Notes under the pieces: generated by a model
What the model was told of the DNA's origin: nothing
Seen by the model: the letters and a program-made list of their open reading frames with translations, nothing else
The model's database searches: none
Shown here: positions 1 to 7,435 of the stretch, piece after piece
How positions within the stretch are numbered: position 1 is the first letter of the stretch
Layout: every line of letters starts with the position of its first letter
Source: Patiriisocius sp047730165
GTDB taxonomy: Bacteria; Bacteroidota; Bacteroidia; Flavobacteriales; Flavobacteriaceae
Direction: 5' to 3'
DNA: 64,000 bases
Assembly (NCBI RefSeq): GCF_047730165.1
Contig: NZ_CP159834.1
Location: forward strand, 496,001-560,000
Program-made: the position numbers and the translations under genes

Positions 1-93
1 TTGATTTTGTATGTACTGTTTCCATATGCTACTTTGACGAAGTAATTTACAATTTCTTACTATCTTTAAAAAACCTAATTAAAAAATGTAATT

Positions 94-660
94 ATGGAAA
101 TAAACCGTTGTAGTTGGTGCGGCACAGACCCGCTCTATGTAGCCTATCACGATACGGAATGGGGCGAACCCGTGAAAGATGACGACAGGCTTTTTGAGTT
201 TTTGACGCTCGAGACTTTTCAAGCTGGTTTAAGTTGGATTACTGTATTGAGAAAACGCGAAAACTTTAGAAAAGCCTTTGATGCTTTTGACTATAAAAAA
301 ATCGCCCACTATCCAGATACGAAAGTGGAGGCACTACTACTGGACGCAGGTATTATCAGGAATCGATTAAAAGTGAACGCTACGATTACCAATGCACAGG
401 CTTTTATGAACATCCAGAAAGAGTTTGGGAGCTTTAGCGATTACATTTGGGGCTTTGTAGATGGAAAGCCATTGCAAACCCATTGTAAGGCACCAAGTGA
501 TCTGCCAGCAAATACAGAGCTTAGTACTGAGCTAAGTAAAGACTTAAAAAAACGCGGATTTAAATTTGTAGGTAGCACCGTGATCTACGCCCTTATGCAA
601 GCCATAGGTATGGTGAATGATCACGGAGAAGATTGTTTTAGATATAAAGCACTTAGTTAG
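94..660 (+). CDS. tag: DNA-3-methyladenine glycosylase I
   Basis: Base-excision repair enzyme that removes 3-methyladenine from alkylated DNA. The 188-residue protein has the family's usual length. The zinc-snap ligands are visible: C6 and H19 at the N-terminus, H177 and C181 near the C-terminus. The motif LETFQAGLSW (39-48) carries the conserved glutamate of the base pocket (E40). The ATG at 94 places C6 in the expected position, so the start is well supported. A weak -7-like box (TATCTTTA) lies at 61-68. The gene stands alone on the plus strand and converges on the deiminase gene that follows. Confidence 0.95.
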   Translation: MEINRCSWCGTDPLYVAYHDTEWGEPVKDDDRLFEFLTLETFQAGLSWITVLRKRENFRKAFDAFDYKKIAHYPDTKVEALLLDAGIIRNRLKVNATITNAQAFMNIQKEFGSFSDYIWGFVDGKPLQTHCKAPSDLPANTELSTELSKDLKKRGFKFVGSTVIYALMQAIGMVNDHGEDCFRYKALS

Positions 661-670
661 TCCTGAAAAC

Positions 671-713
671 AAAAAAAAACACGTTCGTGAGAAGCGGTTT
701 TTTTATAGCTATT
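671..713. terminator. Possible bidirectional terminator between tag and the deiminase gene
   Basis: A/T-flanked imperfect hairpin in the 59-bp convergent gap: a run of A plus CACG is matched by GCGG plus a run of T, with a bulge. A T-tract follows on both strands. The stem is imperfect, so confidence is modest. Confidence 0.4.
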
Positions 714-719
714 TTCTTA

Positions 720-2468
720 TTAAAGCTTAAGTATCTTCTTTGTGACGTTCCCGAAGTCTCCACTAAAGGTCACAAACAATGTACCCTGCCATTGTACTTT
801 TAAGTCAAGACTAAGTTCGCCTTCTACGTTTGTAAAATCATTGTGAAATAATTCTTGCCCTAAGATGTTCGTAATCATCACGTTCATTTCTGAAAATTGT
901 GTCGTAAAATTAAATCGCACCTCATCTGTGGTAGGATTAGGATAAGGACCCGCGATGTTTGCTGCAGCGTACTCTTGTGTTGCCAATACATCTACATTAA
1001 TGCGCCAGTATCCTGCTGGAGCAACCAATGGTCGCGCTAGTGATTTACCAGAATTAGCTGCAGCCCAAATGTAATACTCAACATCTATGTTTGAGCTTGG
1101 CATATTTATTTCTGCCGTCCACATATAATCTCCTGTAGCAGACATGGCCACTTCTTGATACACTGTATCTCCTTGCTCCCTCCAGTACACTTTTGCTTGG
1201 GCAACATCAGAAATATGTTTGATAGATGCATCTATAGCAACCGTAGCCGATGGCGCCGCATTTGCAACCGGCTGGTGTACAATTAACAATGGCTCATCTA
1301 CTCCTATGGTATGTGTGATACAATGAATTGCTCCAAATGCCGCAATCAAAGTTTCTTCTGGATCATCAACATCGATTCCCACAACATTATATCCCGGCAT
1401 TAACTCTTCATAATAAGCAAGTGCTGCCGCATCAACTTCTGGTCTATATGTAGGCACTAAAATAGATTTATTGATAATTATAGAATTACTGTAAGTTCTA
1501 TAATACCCATTTGTATCTGGATATGCACCGCTTGTACTTGGCGGAGCGTCTATCCATTTTACCTTGTAGGGAGTCCCAAACGGCGAATTAAAATTACTCA
1601 ACACATAATCTATATTCTCTTCAATCTGCGGGCCATCTGCAACCCCTTCTGGGTATCTGCTCACTAATAGCGTTTCTTCATCTAATAACTTCATGTGCAT
1701 ATCGATATGGTGAATTGCGTCATATGGCAATGTTTCCATTTTGATATAATTAGTGATTCCCATATAATCTTCCATTATCTGGTCAATCTGAGATTCACTT
1801 TTTACTGAAACGTTATAAGGGTTACCCGCTGAATTTTCTTCTAGAATAAGATCTGATGCAAAGGCATTTCCTAAGCCATCAGACATGTAGTTTCCGCCTG
1901 TGTTTACTAAATCGTTAGGGCTATTGTCTGTGATATAAATAGGTATATCTAACAATTCTGCGTGTGCTGAAGGTATTGTATTGTCATTTGGTCTTGGTCT
2001 GTTATAGATCCAATCTACAAGAGCGCGTTCTCCTACATCATCTGTATACACGGTGTTTCCTGCATAATCACGGATCCAGATACTATCCCATTCTCTGTTT
2101 AAGTATGTGATATTTGTAGTGTCTATGCCGTTGCTTTCTAAATAATTGTTAACGCTATTTTCATTTTGTGTTACGATAATCACCTTCGCTTCCTGCACAC
2201 CAACAGCAACAATCTGGCGCAAGATATTTAGGTAGTTGTTTTCCCAAGTAACAACGAGATACTCTACCTCTTCCCATTCTGCTGCGGCTCTTACAGGTGA
2301 TGACGGCGCGGGAGTGCGTTGCGCTGTACTCGTAAATTGATAATCGGTTATTAGTCCTTTTTCAACTTCGGAAAGTCCTTTTGGTAATGCGTCGTTTTGT
2401 TGCGCGAAAATGTGCTGACCTGAAAAAATGATAGCACAGAGAAAAATGGTTCGTAGTATACATTTCAT
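720..2468 (-). CDS. Secreted agmatine deiminase / peptidyl-arginine deiminase-like protein with T9SS sorting domain
   Basis: Guanidino-group-modifying hydrolase of the agmatine deiminase/PPAD superfamily. Seen: signal peptide 1-22; WIRD (131-134) with catalytic Asp 134; TGGNYMSDG (190-198); HHID (253-256) giving His 254 and Asp 256; AIHCITHT (380-387) giving nucleophile Cys 383. The order Asp, His-x-Asp, Cys is that of P. gingivalis PPAD and agmatine deiminases. Residues from about 503 to 582 form a T9SS type A C-terminal sorting domain (PNPTTDEVRF...LGQELF). The export signals imply a cell-surface or secreted enzyme, unlike cytosolic agmatine deiminases. The substrate (free agmatine, arginine or peptidyl-arginine) cannot be told from sequence. 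The gene has its own promoter and is not in an operon. Confidence 0.85.
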   Translation of the reverse strand: MKCILRTIFLCAIIFSGQHIFAQQNDALPKGLSEVEKGLITDYQFTSTAQRTPAPSSPVRAAAEWEEVEYLVVTWENNYLNILRQIVAVGVQEAKVIIVTQNENSVNNYLESNGIDTTNITYLNREWDSIWIRDYAGNTVYTDDVGERALVDWIYNRPRPNDNTIPSAHAELLDIPIYITDNSPNDLVNTGGNYMSDGLGNAFASDLILEENSAGNPYNVSVKSESQIDQIMEDYMGITNYIKMETLPYDAIHHIDMHMKLLDEETLLVSRYPEGVADGPQIEENIDYVLSNFNSPFGTPYKVKWIDAPPSTSGAYPDTNGYYRTYSNSIIINKSILVPTYRPEVDAAALAYYEELMPGYNVVGIDVDDPEETLIAAFGAIHCITHTIGVDEPLLIVHQPVANAAPSATVAIDASIKHISDVAQAKVYWREQGDTVYQEVAMSATGDYMWTAEINMPSSNIDVEYYIWAAANSGKSLARPLVAPAGYWRINVDVLATQEYAAANIAGPYPNPTTDEVRFNFTTQFSEMNVMITNILGQELFHNDFTNVEGELSLDLKVQWQGTLFVTFSGDFGNVTKKILKL

Positions 2469-2489
2469 GAAAACTTAATTTTGGGAAAT

Positions 2490-2497
2490 CAAATATA
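2490..2497 (-). promoter_or_regulatory. -7 box (TATATTTG) of the deiminase gene
   Basis: Exact match to the Bacteroidota TAnnTTTG box on the minus strand. It lies 21 nt above the ATG at 2468 and gives a leader of about 18 nt. No clear -33 TTTG is present. Confidence 0.55.
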
Positions 2498-2533
2498 CCT
2501 AAATACTTAAAATTTAATGAACTCCATAACAGC

Positions 2534-3175
2534 TCAATCTTCTAAATATGATAAAAATGTGAGTCTTTTAACCTCCTCTGCTCCCAAGCTTTCGAGATGG
2601 GCGGTGTAAACCTGACAATCTATCAATTGATAGTTCTCGGCCTTTAAGCGCTCCACTAGATAATAGAAGCCCACTTTTGAAGCATCGCTCATTAGTGCAA
2701 ACATACTCTCGCCACAGAATACTTTTTTGTGTTTTAAGTCGATACCGTATAAGCCACCTACCAATTCTTTTTCATACCACACCTCTACCGATAGCGCAAG
2801 ACCCAACTCATGCAGGTTTAAATATGCCGCTACCATTTCTGAAGTAATCCAGGTGCCATCTTGCCCTTCTCTTTTCACTTTTGCACAGTGTGTAATCACC
2901 TTCTCAAAGGCGGTATTAAATGTGACCGTAAATTTTTGTGAGACAATAGTCTTTTTAAGGGATTTTGATACTTTAAATTTTTTAGGAAATAGTACCATTC
3001 TCGGGTCTGGACTCCACCATAAGACAGGATCATATTCATTATACCAAGGAAAAATACCGCTGTTATAGGCAAGCAACAAACGCTCCTCATTGAGTTCACC
3101 TCCATACGCCAGTAGTCCATCGAGACTAGCATCACGAGGATCTGGAAAAGACATAGTCGAAATATGTGGAATCAT
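2534..3175 (-). CDS. aat: Leucyl/phenylalanyl-tRNA--protein transferase
   Basis: Adds Leu or Phe from aminoacyl-tRNA to proteins with N-terminal Arg/Lys, marking them for the ClpS/ClpAP N-end rule pathway. Family signatures in the 213-residue protein: FPDPRDAS near the N-terminus, GIFPWYN and WWSPDPRMVLFP at about 40-65, the ESMFAL...SDASKVGFYYLV block, and the C-terminal LIDCQVYTAHLESLGAEEV. The length is normal. Monocistronic, with its own promoter box about 45 nt upstream. Confidence 0.95.
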   Translation of the reverse strand: MIPHISTMSFPDPRDASLDGLLAYGGELNEERLLLAYNSGIFPWYNEYDPVLWWSPDPRMVLFPKKFKVSKSLKKTIVSQKFTVTFNTAFEKVITHCAKVKREGQDGTWITSEMVAAYLNLHELGLALSVEVWYEKELVGGLYGIDLKHKKVFCGESMFALMSDASKVGFYYLVERLKAENYQLIDCQVYTAHLESLGAEEVKRLTFLSYLED

Positions 3176-3218
3176 TGTTTTAAGTAAATTAATAGTAGTG
3201 ACACGAACAATCTTAGAT

Positions 3219-3226
3219 CAAAAGTA
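3219..3226 (-). promoter_or_regulatory. -7 box (TACTTTTG) of aat
   Basis: Exact TAnnTTTG match on the minus strand, 44 nt above the aat ATG at 3175. Confidence 0.5.
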
Positions 3227-3258
3227 GAGGTTTTGAATGATTGATATTTCAGAAATAA

Positions 3259-3286
3259 AAAACCACACATAGAGATGTGTGGTTTT
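3259..3286 (-). terminator. Intrinsic terminator after the DUF3127 gene
   Basis: Perfect 12-bp stem (AAAACCACACAT / ATGTGTGGTTTT) with an AGAG loop. On the minus strand it is followed by TTTTTTATTT. It lies 34 nt after the DUF3127 stop codon. Confidence 0.85.
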
Positions 3287-3319
3287 AGCATTTTATACTA
3301 CAATAGAATTTACCTTACA

Positions 3320-3700
3320 TTAGAAAGGCAAATCATCATTGTCCTCCGTATTTAAATTATCTGCTGGAGTAAATGTCTCCATTGGTGGCATAGGAGGCAT
3401 ATCTGGCGCTCCTGCTCCTGCTTGCGCACTTTCTATTCTCCATCCTTGAATAGAGTTAAAATAGCGGGTAGTGTTCGTTTTAGGATCTTCCCATTCTCTG
3501 CCTCTTAAGTTGATACTTACTTTAACTTCTTGACCTACGCCAAAGTTGTTAAGTAAGTCCGTTTTGTCTTGCACAAACTCAACCATTATAGGTTGTGGGT
3601 ATTGCTCCTCCGTTACCACTACCAATTCTCTTTTTCTGAAACCGTTACTACCAAAAGTTTGCGTTTCTCCGATTAATTTAATCTTTCCTTGTACTTCCAT
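3320..3700 (-). CDS. DUF3127 protein: OB-fold-like, SSB-type acidic tail
   Basis: Conserved Bacteroidota protein of 126 residues. The first 95 residues have the alternating beta pattern of an OB-fold (VQGKIKLIGETQTFG, RKRELVVVT, VEFVQDK, VGQEVKVSINLRGREW). A low-complexity linker rich in Pro, Met and Gly follows. The C-terminus is acidic and ends DNDDLPF, which closely resembles the SSB C-terminal tip (DDxPF) used to recruit repair and replication proteins. The family is annotated only as DUF3127; a role in binding single-stranded DNA, or in mimicking SSB, is inference. Single gene with a strong terminator. Confidence 0.8.
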   Translation of the reverse strand: MEVQGKIKLIGETQTFGSNGFRKRELVVVTEEQYPQPIMVEFVQDKTDLLNNFGVGQEVKVSINLRGREWEDPKTNTTRYFNSIQGWRIESAQAGAGAPDMPPMPPMETFTPADNLNTEDNDDLPF

Positions 3701-3764
3701 TTTTTGTGTGTGTTTCCATCATAGCTTATAAGCTTAATGGCAATCTGTTTAGTTATTAATTAAT

Positions 3765-4583
3765 TTACTTTATTAAAGTGTGCCAAGCGGCGGTAAGATC
3801 TCCTTGACCTAATAACGCTTGGGCTTTTTTATGCATCTTTATATCTGCAGAAGCATTGCCAAATGGCAGCTGCTCTACATTTGCTAACATTCCTAAGTCA
3901 TTACCCGTTAATACGGTACTAAAACGTATTGCTTCTGGTAATGTATCCACTCCTATTCCTAGTGTTGACAACGGTTTTGGCACTTCAAACATTCCTGTTT
4001 TTGCCCTGCTGTACCAGTTACCGCCCATTCTAGCCACGGCATCTATTTTTGCAGGATCAATCTTACCTTCTGCATCTAGAATATTTTCATCGATGTGTAA
4101 TTGTACCACTTCACAAATCACTAGGTTTCCTGCTCCACCTTCATTGCCTAAAGCCACTACTTCGTTTACTTTGCATTCTAGCTGCACTGGAGCTTCTGCC
4201 ACTCTTGGTGGCTTCACTTTTACGGAAGGGGCTTCTGTAAAACCTGCTTTCACAAACTCATTTACTCCTTCTGCATATTCTGTGGATGACAAGGACATTT
4301 GCTGTACCATATCATAACTCACTATATTAATCACCACTTCTTTTGTGGCTAAAACGTTTTCTAAGGTGTGCTTTGTCGTATTATCACGGACGCGTCTCGC
4401 TGGCGAAAATATTAATATCGGCGGATTAGCACTAAAAACATTGAAAAAGCTATAGGGTGAAAGGTTCACATTCCCGTCGCTATCCACGGTACTTGCAAAA
4501 CAGATAGGTCGCGGTGACACGGCGCCCAGTAGGTACCCGTGTAATTGTGCTGTTTTGATATCTTTAGGTGAAATACTAAGCAT
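3765..4583 (-). CDS. Flavin reductase-like FMN-binding protein
   Basis: Split-barrel FMN-binding protein of the flavin reductase family. It probably reduces flavin with NAD(P)H or supplies reduced flavin; the partner is unknown. Signatures: VSPRPICFASTVDSDGNVNLSPYSFFNVFSANPP in pieces near the N-terminus (flavin-binding barrel), RVRDNTTKHTLENV, and EVVINIVS. I use the internal ATG at 4583 (MLSISPKD). Homologues begin there, and a TAnnTTTG box sits directly above it. A longer reading from 4631 adds 16 residues not typical of the family. Divergent from the histidine kinase gene. Confidence 0.85.
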   Translation of the reverse strand: MLSISPKDIKTAQLHGYLLGAVSPRPICFASTVDSDGNVNLSPYSFFNVFSANPPILIFSPARRVRDNTTKHTLENVLATKEVVINIVSYDMVQQMSLSSTEYAEGVNEFVKAGFTEAPSVKVKPPRVAEAPVQLECKVNEVVALGNEGGAGNLVICEVVQLHIDENILDAEGKIDPAKIDAVARMGGNWYSRAKTGMFEVPKPLSTLGIGVDTLPEAIRFSTVLTGNDLGMLANVEQLPFGNASADIKMHKKAQALLGQGDLTAAWHTLIK

Positions 4584-4588
4584 AGCCG

Positions 4589-4596
4589 CAAATGTA
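4589..4596 (-). promoter_or_regulatory. -7 box (TACATTTG) just above the flavin reductase ATG
   Basis: Exact TAnnTTTG box ending 6 nt before the ATG at 4583, so a transcript from it would be leaderless or nearly so. It also argues against the upstream start at 4631. A chance match inside a longer coding start cannot be excluded. Confidence 0.4.
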
Positions 4597-4717
4597 GGCA
4601 AAGGCGATGCTTTGTAAAAATTGAGTTGCACAATAATATTAACAATTTTACTTTATATTTAAACCGTGTTTGCTGTTGTATTGTAATTCCTATCTCAGTA
4701 ATAAAAAATAATCTTAT

Positions 4718-5872
4718 ATGTTTCAATATTCTGCGTTTGGTAGATGGTTTTTAATCCTTATTTCTTTAGTTATTATTTCATTGGTTTTCTGGAATTCCTA
4801 TGCAGTTTTCAATAACTTAAAAGACAATGAGCGTGTTAAAATGGAGATCTGGACAGCTGCGCAACGGGAGTTTGCCACGCAAGATTTAAGTGGAACACAG
4901 CTCAATCTTGTGCAATCCATAATGGAGGCAAATACGACAACACCGATGATTGCTTTTAACCATCTAGACAGCACATATAACTACCGCAACCTAGATTCCA
5001 CTCGTATTTCTACTGTTAAAAAAAGAGATGGTTTAATAGTAAATTTTGCTTCTGAAAACGAACCTATAATTTCAGAATACAAGAGTAAAGTGTACACGAC
5101 TATTTACTACGGAAATTCTCCATTAATCAACAAGCTTAAATATTACCCATTATTGTTAGTACTAATAATATCGCTCTTTGTATCAGCACTTTATTTCTTT
5201 TACCGCACCTCTCGCTCGGCAGAACAAAATCGTCTTTGGGCAGGGATGGCAAAAGAAACCGCCCACCAGATAGGCACTCCGCTTTCCTCCCTATTAGGAT
5301 GGAGCGAAATCTTACGATCAGAAGATGTGAATCCTGAATATCTAAACGAAATGAACGTAGATATTAAAAGACTAGAAACGATTGCAGACCGTTTTGGCAA
5401 GGTAGGTTCCTTACCTGTATTGCACGAGCTAGATATAGTAAAAGAAACAACTGAATCTTATGAGTATCTAAAAAACAGAACGTCAAGGCTTGTAGATTTT
5501 AAACTAGAAATTCCAGATCAGAAAATCCCGGTCAACCTTAACCCACAGCTCTATAGCTGGACTATAGAAAATCTAGTTAAAAATGGCATCGACGCCATGA
5601 GAGGAAAAGGGATCATCCACATAAGGATGGAGCAAAAAGGAAAATATGTTTACATCCAAATCACAGATGCAGGAAAAGGAATCTCAAAAAAGAATTTTAG
5701 AAACATCTTCAGACCAGGATTTACTACAAAAAAGCGCGGTTGGGGATTAGGGCTTTCTCTTGCAAAGCGTATTATAGAAGAATACCACAACGGCCGTATA
5801 CGCGTAATTCATAGTGTTTTGGGTAAAGGAACAACGATGGAGATTGTGATGCGGGTTGCTTCGTTGGAATAA
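4718..5872 (+). CDS. Orphan sensor histidine kinase
   Basis: Membrane-bound sensor kinase of 384 residues. Seen: TM1 about 9-30, a periplasmic stretch of roughly 110 residues without a recognised domain, TM2 about 144-163. The H-box is TAHQIGTPLSSLLGW with phospho-acceptor His 183. The ATPase domain has the N-box WTIENLVKNGIDAM (281-294), G1 DAGKGIS (317-323) and G2 GWGLGLSLAK (341-350). All catalytic boxes are intact. No HAMP domain is evident and no response regulator gene lies nearby, so the partner and signal are unknown. Confidence 0.9.
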   Translation: MFQYSAFGRWFLILISLVIISLVFWNSYAVFNNLKDNERVKMEIWTAAQREFATQDLSGTQLNLVQSIMEANTTTPMIAFNHLDSTYNYRNLDSTRISTVKKRDGLIVNFASENEPIISEYKSKVYTTIYYGNSPLINKLKYYPLLLVLIISLFVSALYFFYRTSRSAEQNRLWAGMAKETAHQIGTPLSSLLGWSEILRSEDVNPEYLNEMNVDIKRLETIADRFGKVGSLPVLHELDIVKETTESYEYLKNRTSRLVDFKLEIPDQKIPVNLNPQLYSWTIENLVKNGIDAMRGKGIIHIRMEQKGKYVYIQITDAGKGISKKNFRNIFRPGFTTKKRGWGLGLSLAKRIIEEYHNGRIRVIHSVLGKGTTMEIVMRVASLE

Positions 5873-5915
5873 TTAGAGATTAGAGAAATCCACTTTCAAA
5901 TCAAAAATTTAATCA

Positions 5916-6305
5916 CTATAAATTACCCGCAATCTCTTTTGCTAAGGCCACAAACTCATCTTTACCCAACTTCACTTTAGACTGAAAAGTCATTTCGCTC
6001 ATGTCGTTTAAGGGGATGAGATGCACGTGCACGTGAGGAACTTCTAGTCCTATCACGGACATCCCAACACGATTACAAGGCACCGTTTTTTCTAATGCAA
6101 TCGCTACTTTTCTGGAGAACTCCATTAAATCTGCATATCCTGCCTTATCAAGATCAAAGATTTTATTTTCCTCATCTTTTGGCACACATAAAGTGTGGCC
6201 TTTTGCATTTGGGTTAATATCCAGAAATGCAATGTGCTTATTATCTTCGGCTACTTTGTAGCAAGGGATTTCTCCTTCTATTATTTTTGTAAAAATAGAA
6301 GCCAT
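5916..6305 (-). CDS. HIT family hydrolase
   Basis: Histidine-triad nucleotide hydrolase (Hint branch) of 129 residues. The triad motif VPHVHVHLIPL holds H91, H93 and H95. The N-terminal block SIFTKIIEGEIPCYKVAED is typical of Hint proteins, which hydrolyse nucleoside phosphoramidates such as AMP-lysine. The ATG abuts the greA stop codon, so the two genes form a translationally close operon. Confidence 0.92.
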   Translation of the reverse strand: MASIFTKIIEGEIPCYKVAEDNKHIAFLDINPNAKGHTLCVPKDEENKIFDLDKAGYADLMEFSRKVAIALEKTVPCNRVGMSVIGLEVPHVHVHLIPLNDMSEMTFQSKVKLGKDEFVALAKEIAGNL

Positions 6306-6782
6306 CTAGTCTCGAGATATTTCTACAATTTCAAACTTCATAGTGCCATTAGGCACTTGAATCTCTGCGTGACCTCCTACTTCTTTTCCTAATAATCCTT
6401 TCCCAATAGGAGAATCTACCGAAAGTAATCCAGTTTTAACGTCTGCCTCGCTCTGCGCCACTAGTTTATACGTCATTATTGCTCCCGTAGTTTGGTTCTT
6501 TATTTTTACGGTAGAATGAATCAGCACCTTAGTGGTATCCAGCTGTGACTCGTCAATTACCCTCGCATTTGCTACTACAGCTTCCAGCTTAGAAATACGC
6601 ATTTCTAGCATTCCCTGCGCTTCTTTAGCGGCGTCATACTCAGCATTCTCACTCAAGTCACCCTTATCACGTGCCTCTCCAATTGCGTTAGACGCAGCTG
6701 GACGCTCAATATCCTTTAACTGGTTCAGCTCTTCTTTGAGACTATGTAATCCCTCCCGGGTATAATATGATACTTTACTCAT
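6306..6782 (-). CDS. greA: Transcription elongation factor GreA
   Basis: Rescues backtracked RNA polymerase by stimulating transcript cleavage. The 158-residue protein has the N-terminal coiled-coil arm (about 10-75). The acidic tip lies in DKGDLSENAEYDAA (D42, E45), the residues that hold the catalytic metal in the polymerase channel. The C-terminal FKBP-like domain ends in GTMKFEIVEISRD. Transcribed with the HIT gene. About 120-145 nt upstream lie a TATATTTG box and a terminator-type hairpin that may form a regulatory leader. Confidence 0.96.
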   Translation of the reverse strand: MSKVSYYTREGLHSLKEELNQLKDIERPAASNAIGEARDKGDLSENAEYDAAKEAQGMLEMRISKLEAVVANARVIDESQLDTTKVLIHSTVKIKNQTTGAIMTYKLVAQSEADVKTGLLSVDSPIGKGLLGKEVGGHAEIQVPNGTMKFEIVEISRD

Positions 6783-6900
6783 AATTATTTCGTTTTAATC
6801 GACAGAAGATTGTACTTCGTGATTTTTATAAATTAAGATTCCCGCTAGAATGTGAGATGCAGTCTTTAAGACGCACATTTAACTCAGGTTCGCAGGAATA

Positions 6901-6927
6901 AAAAAAACCCCATTCAACACGGGGTTT
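6901..6927 (-). terminator. Terminator-type hairpin upstream of greA
   Basis: Stem AAACCCC / GGGGTTT with a 9-nt loop, followed on the minus strand by eight T. It lies just downstream of a TATATTTG box (6935-6942) and 120 nt above greA. It could therefore be a greA leader attenuator. It could instead terminate transcripts coming from the TonB receptor gene, which ends at 7432 on the same strand. Confidence 0.7.
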
Positions 6928-6934
6928 CTTTAAA

Positions 6935-6942
6935 CAAATATA
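6935..6942 (-). promoter_or_regulatory. -7 box (TATATTTG) above the greA leader hairpin
   Basis: Exact TAnnTTTG match on the minus strand. Transcription would start near 6930, just above the hairpin, giving a leader of about 150 nt before greA. No -33 element is clear. Confidence 0.45.
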
Positions 6943-7000
6943 CAAAAAAATAATTATTGCATCTTTGCACATAATTTAAAAGGTGCCACCACAAAACGTT

Positions 7001-7435
7001 ATGAAATACATCTTATACTTTTTAGCATTCGCCTTTATTTTTGCATCCTGTAAACGTAATGATGACCAAGATGATGACAATCCAAACCTTATCTATCCCC
7101 TAGTAAATATTAATCTCAATCTTGATTTACCAGAATACAATGGCCTTAATTTTCCGGGTAATTCTGTAATCTTAGAGCAGCTAGGTGTTCGTGGTGTGGT
7201 TGTCTACAATGTTAATAACGATTTATACACTGCTTTCGATTTAGCAGACCCAAATCACCTACCTAATAGTTGTTCGACTATGGACCTGGAAGGAATCCTT
7301 GCTTCCTGTCCTTGCACGACGGATTCTAACACCTATGATATTGTTACCGGCCAGCATCAAAGCCAGCCTTCTACCTACCCAATGCAACGATATAACGCGG
7401 TGCGTACTGGTAATTCTGTGCGTATTTCTAATTAA
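7001..7435 (+). CDS. Lipoprotein with degenerate Rieske-like fold
   Basis: Predicted lipoprotein of 144 residues: hydrophobic signal and lipobox FASC with Cys 17, then an acidic linker of Asp and Asn. The C-terminal half follows the Rieske layout: a first Cys region (LPNSCSTM), a second region SCPCTTDSNTYDIVTG resembling CPCHGSxFDxxTG, then a proline-rich stretch and a terminal beta pair. The cluster-binding histidines are missing, so it probably does not hold a 2Fe-2S centre. I choose the ATG at 7001, which gives a clean signal peptide; a GTG at 6983 is the alternative. Its stop overlaps that of the convergent TonB receptor gene by 4 nt. Confidence 0.7.
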   Translation: MKYILYFLAFAFIFASCKRNDDQDDDNPNLIYPLVNINLNLDLPEYNGLNFPGNSVILEQLGVRGVVVYNVNNDLYTAFDLADPNHLPNSCSTMDLEGILASCPCTTDSNTYDIVTGQHQSQPSTYPMQRYNAVRTGNSVRISN

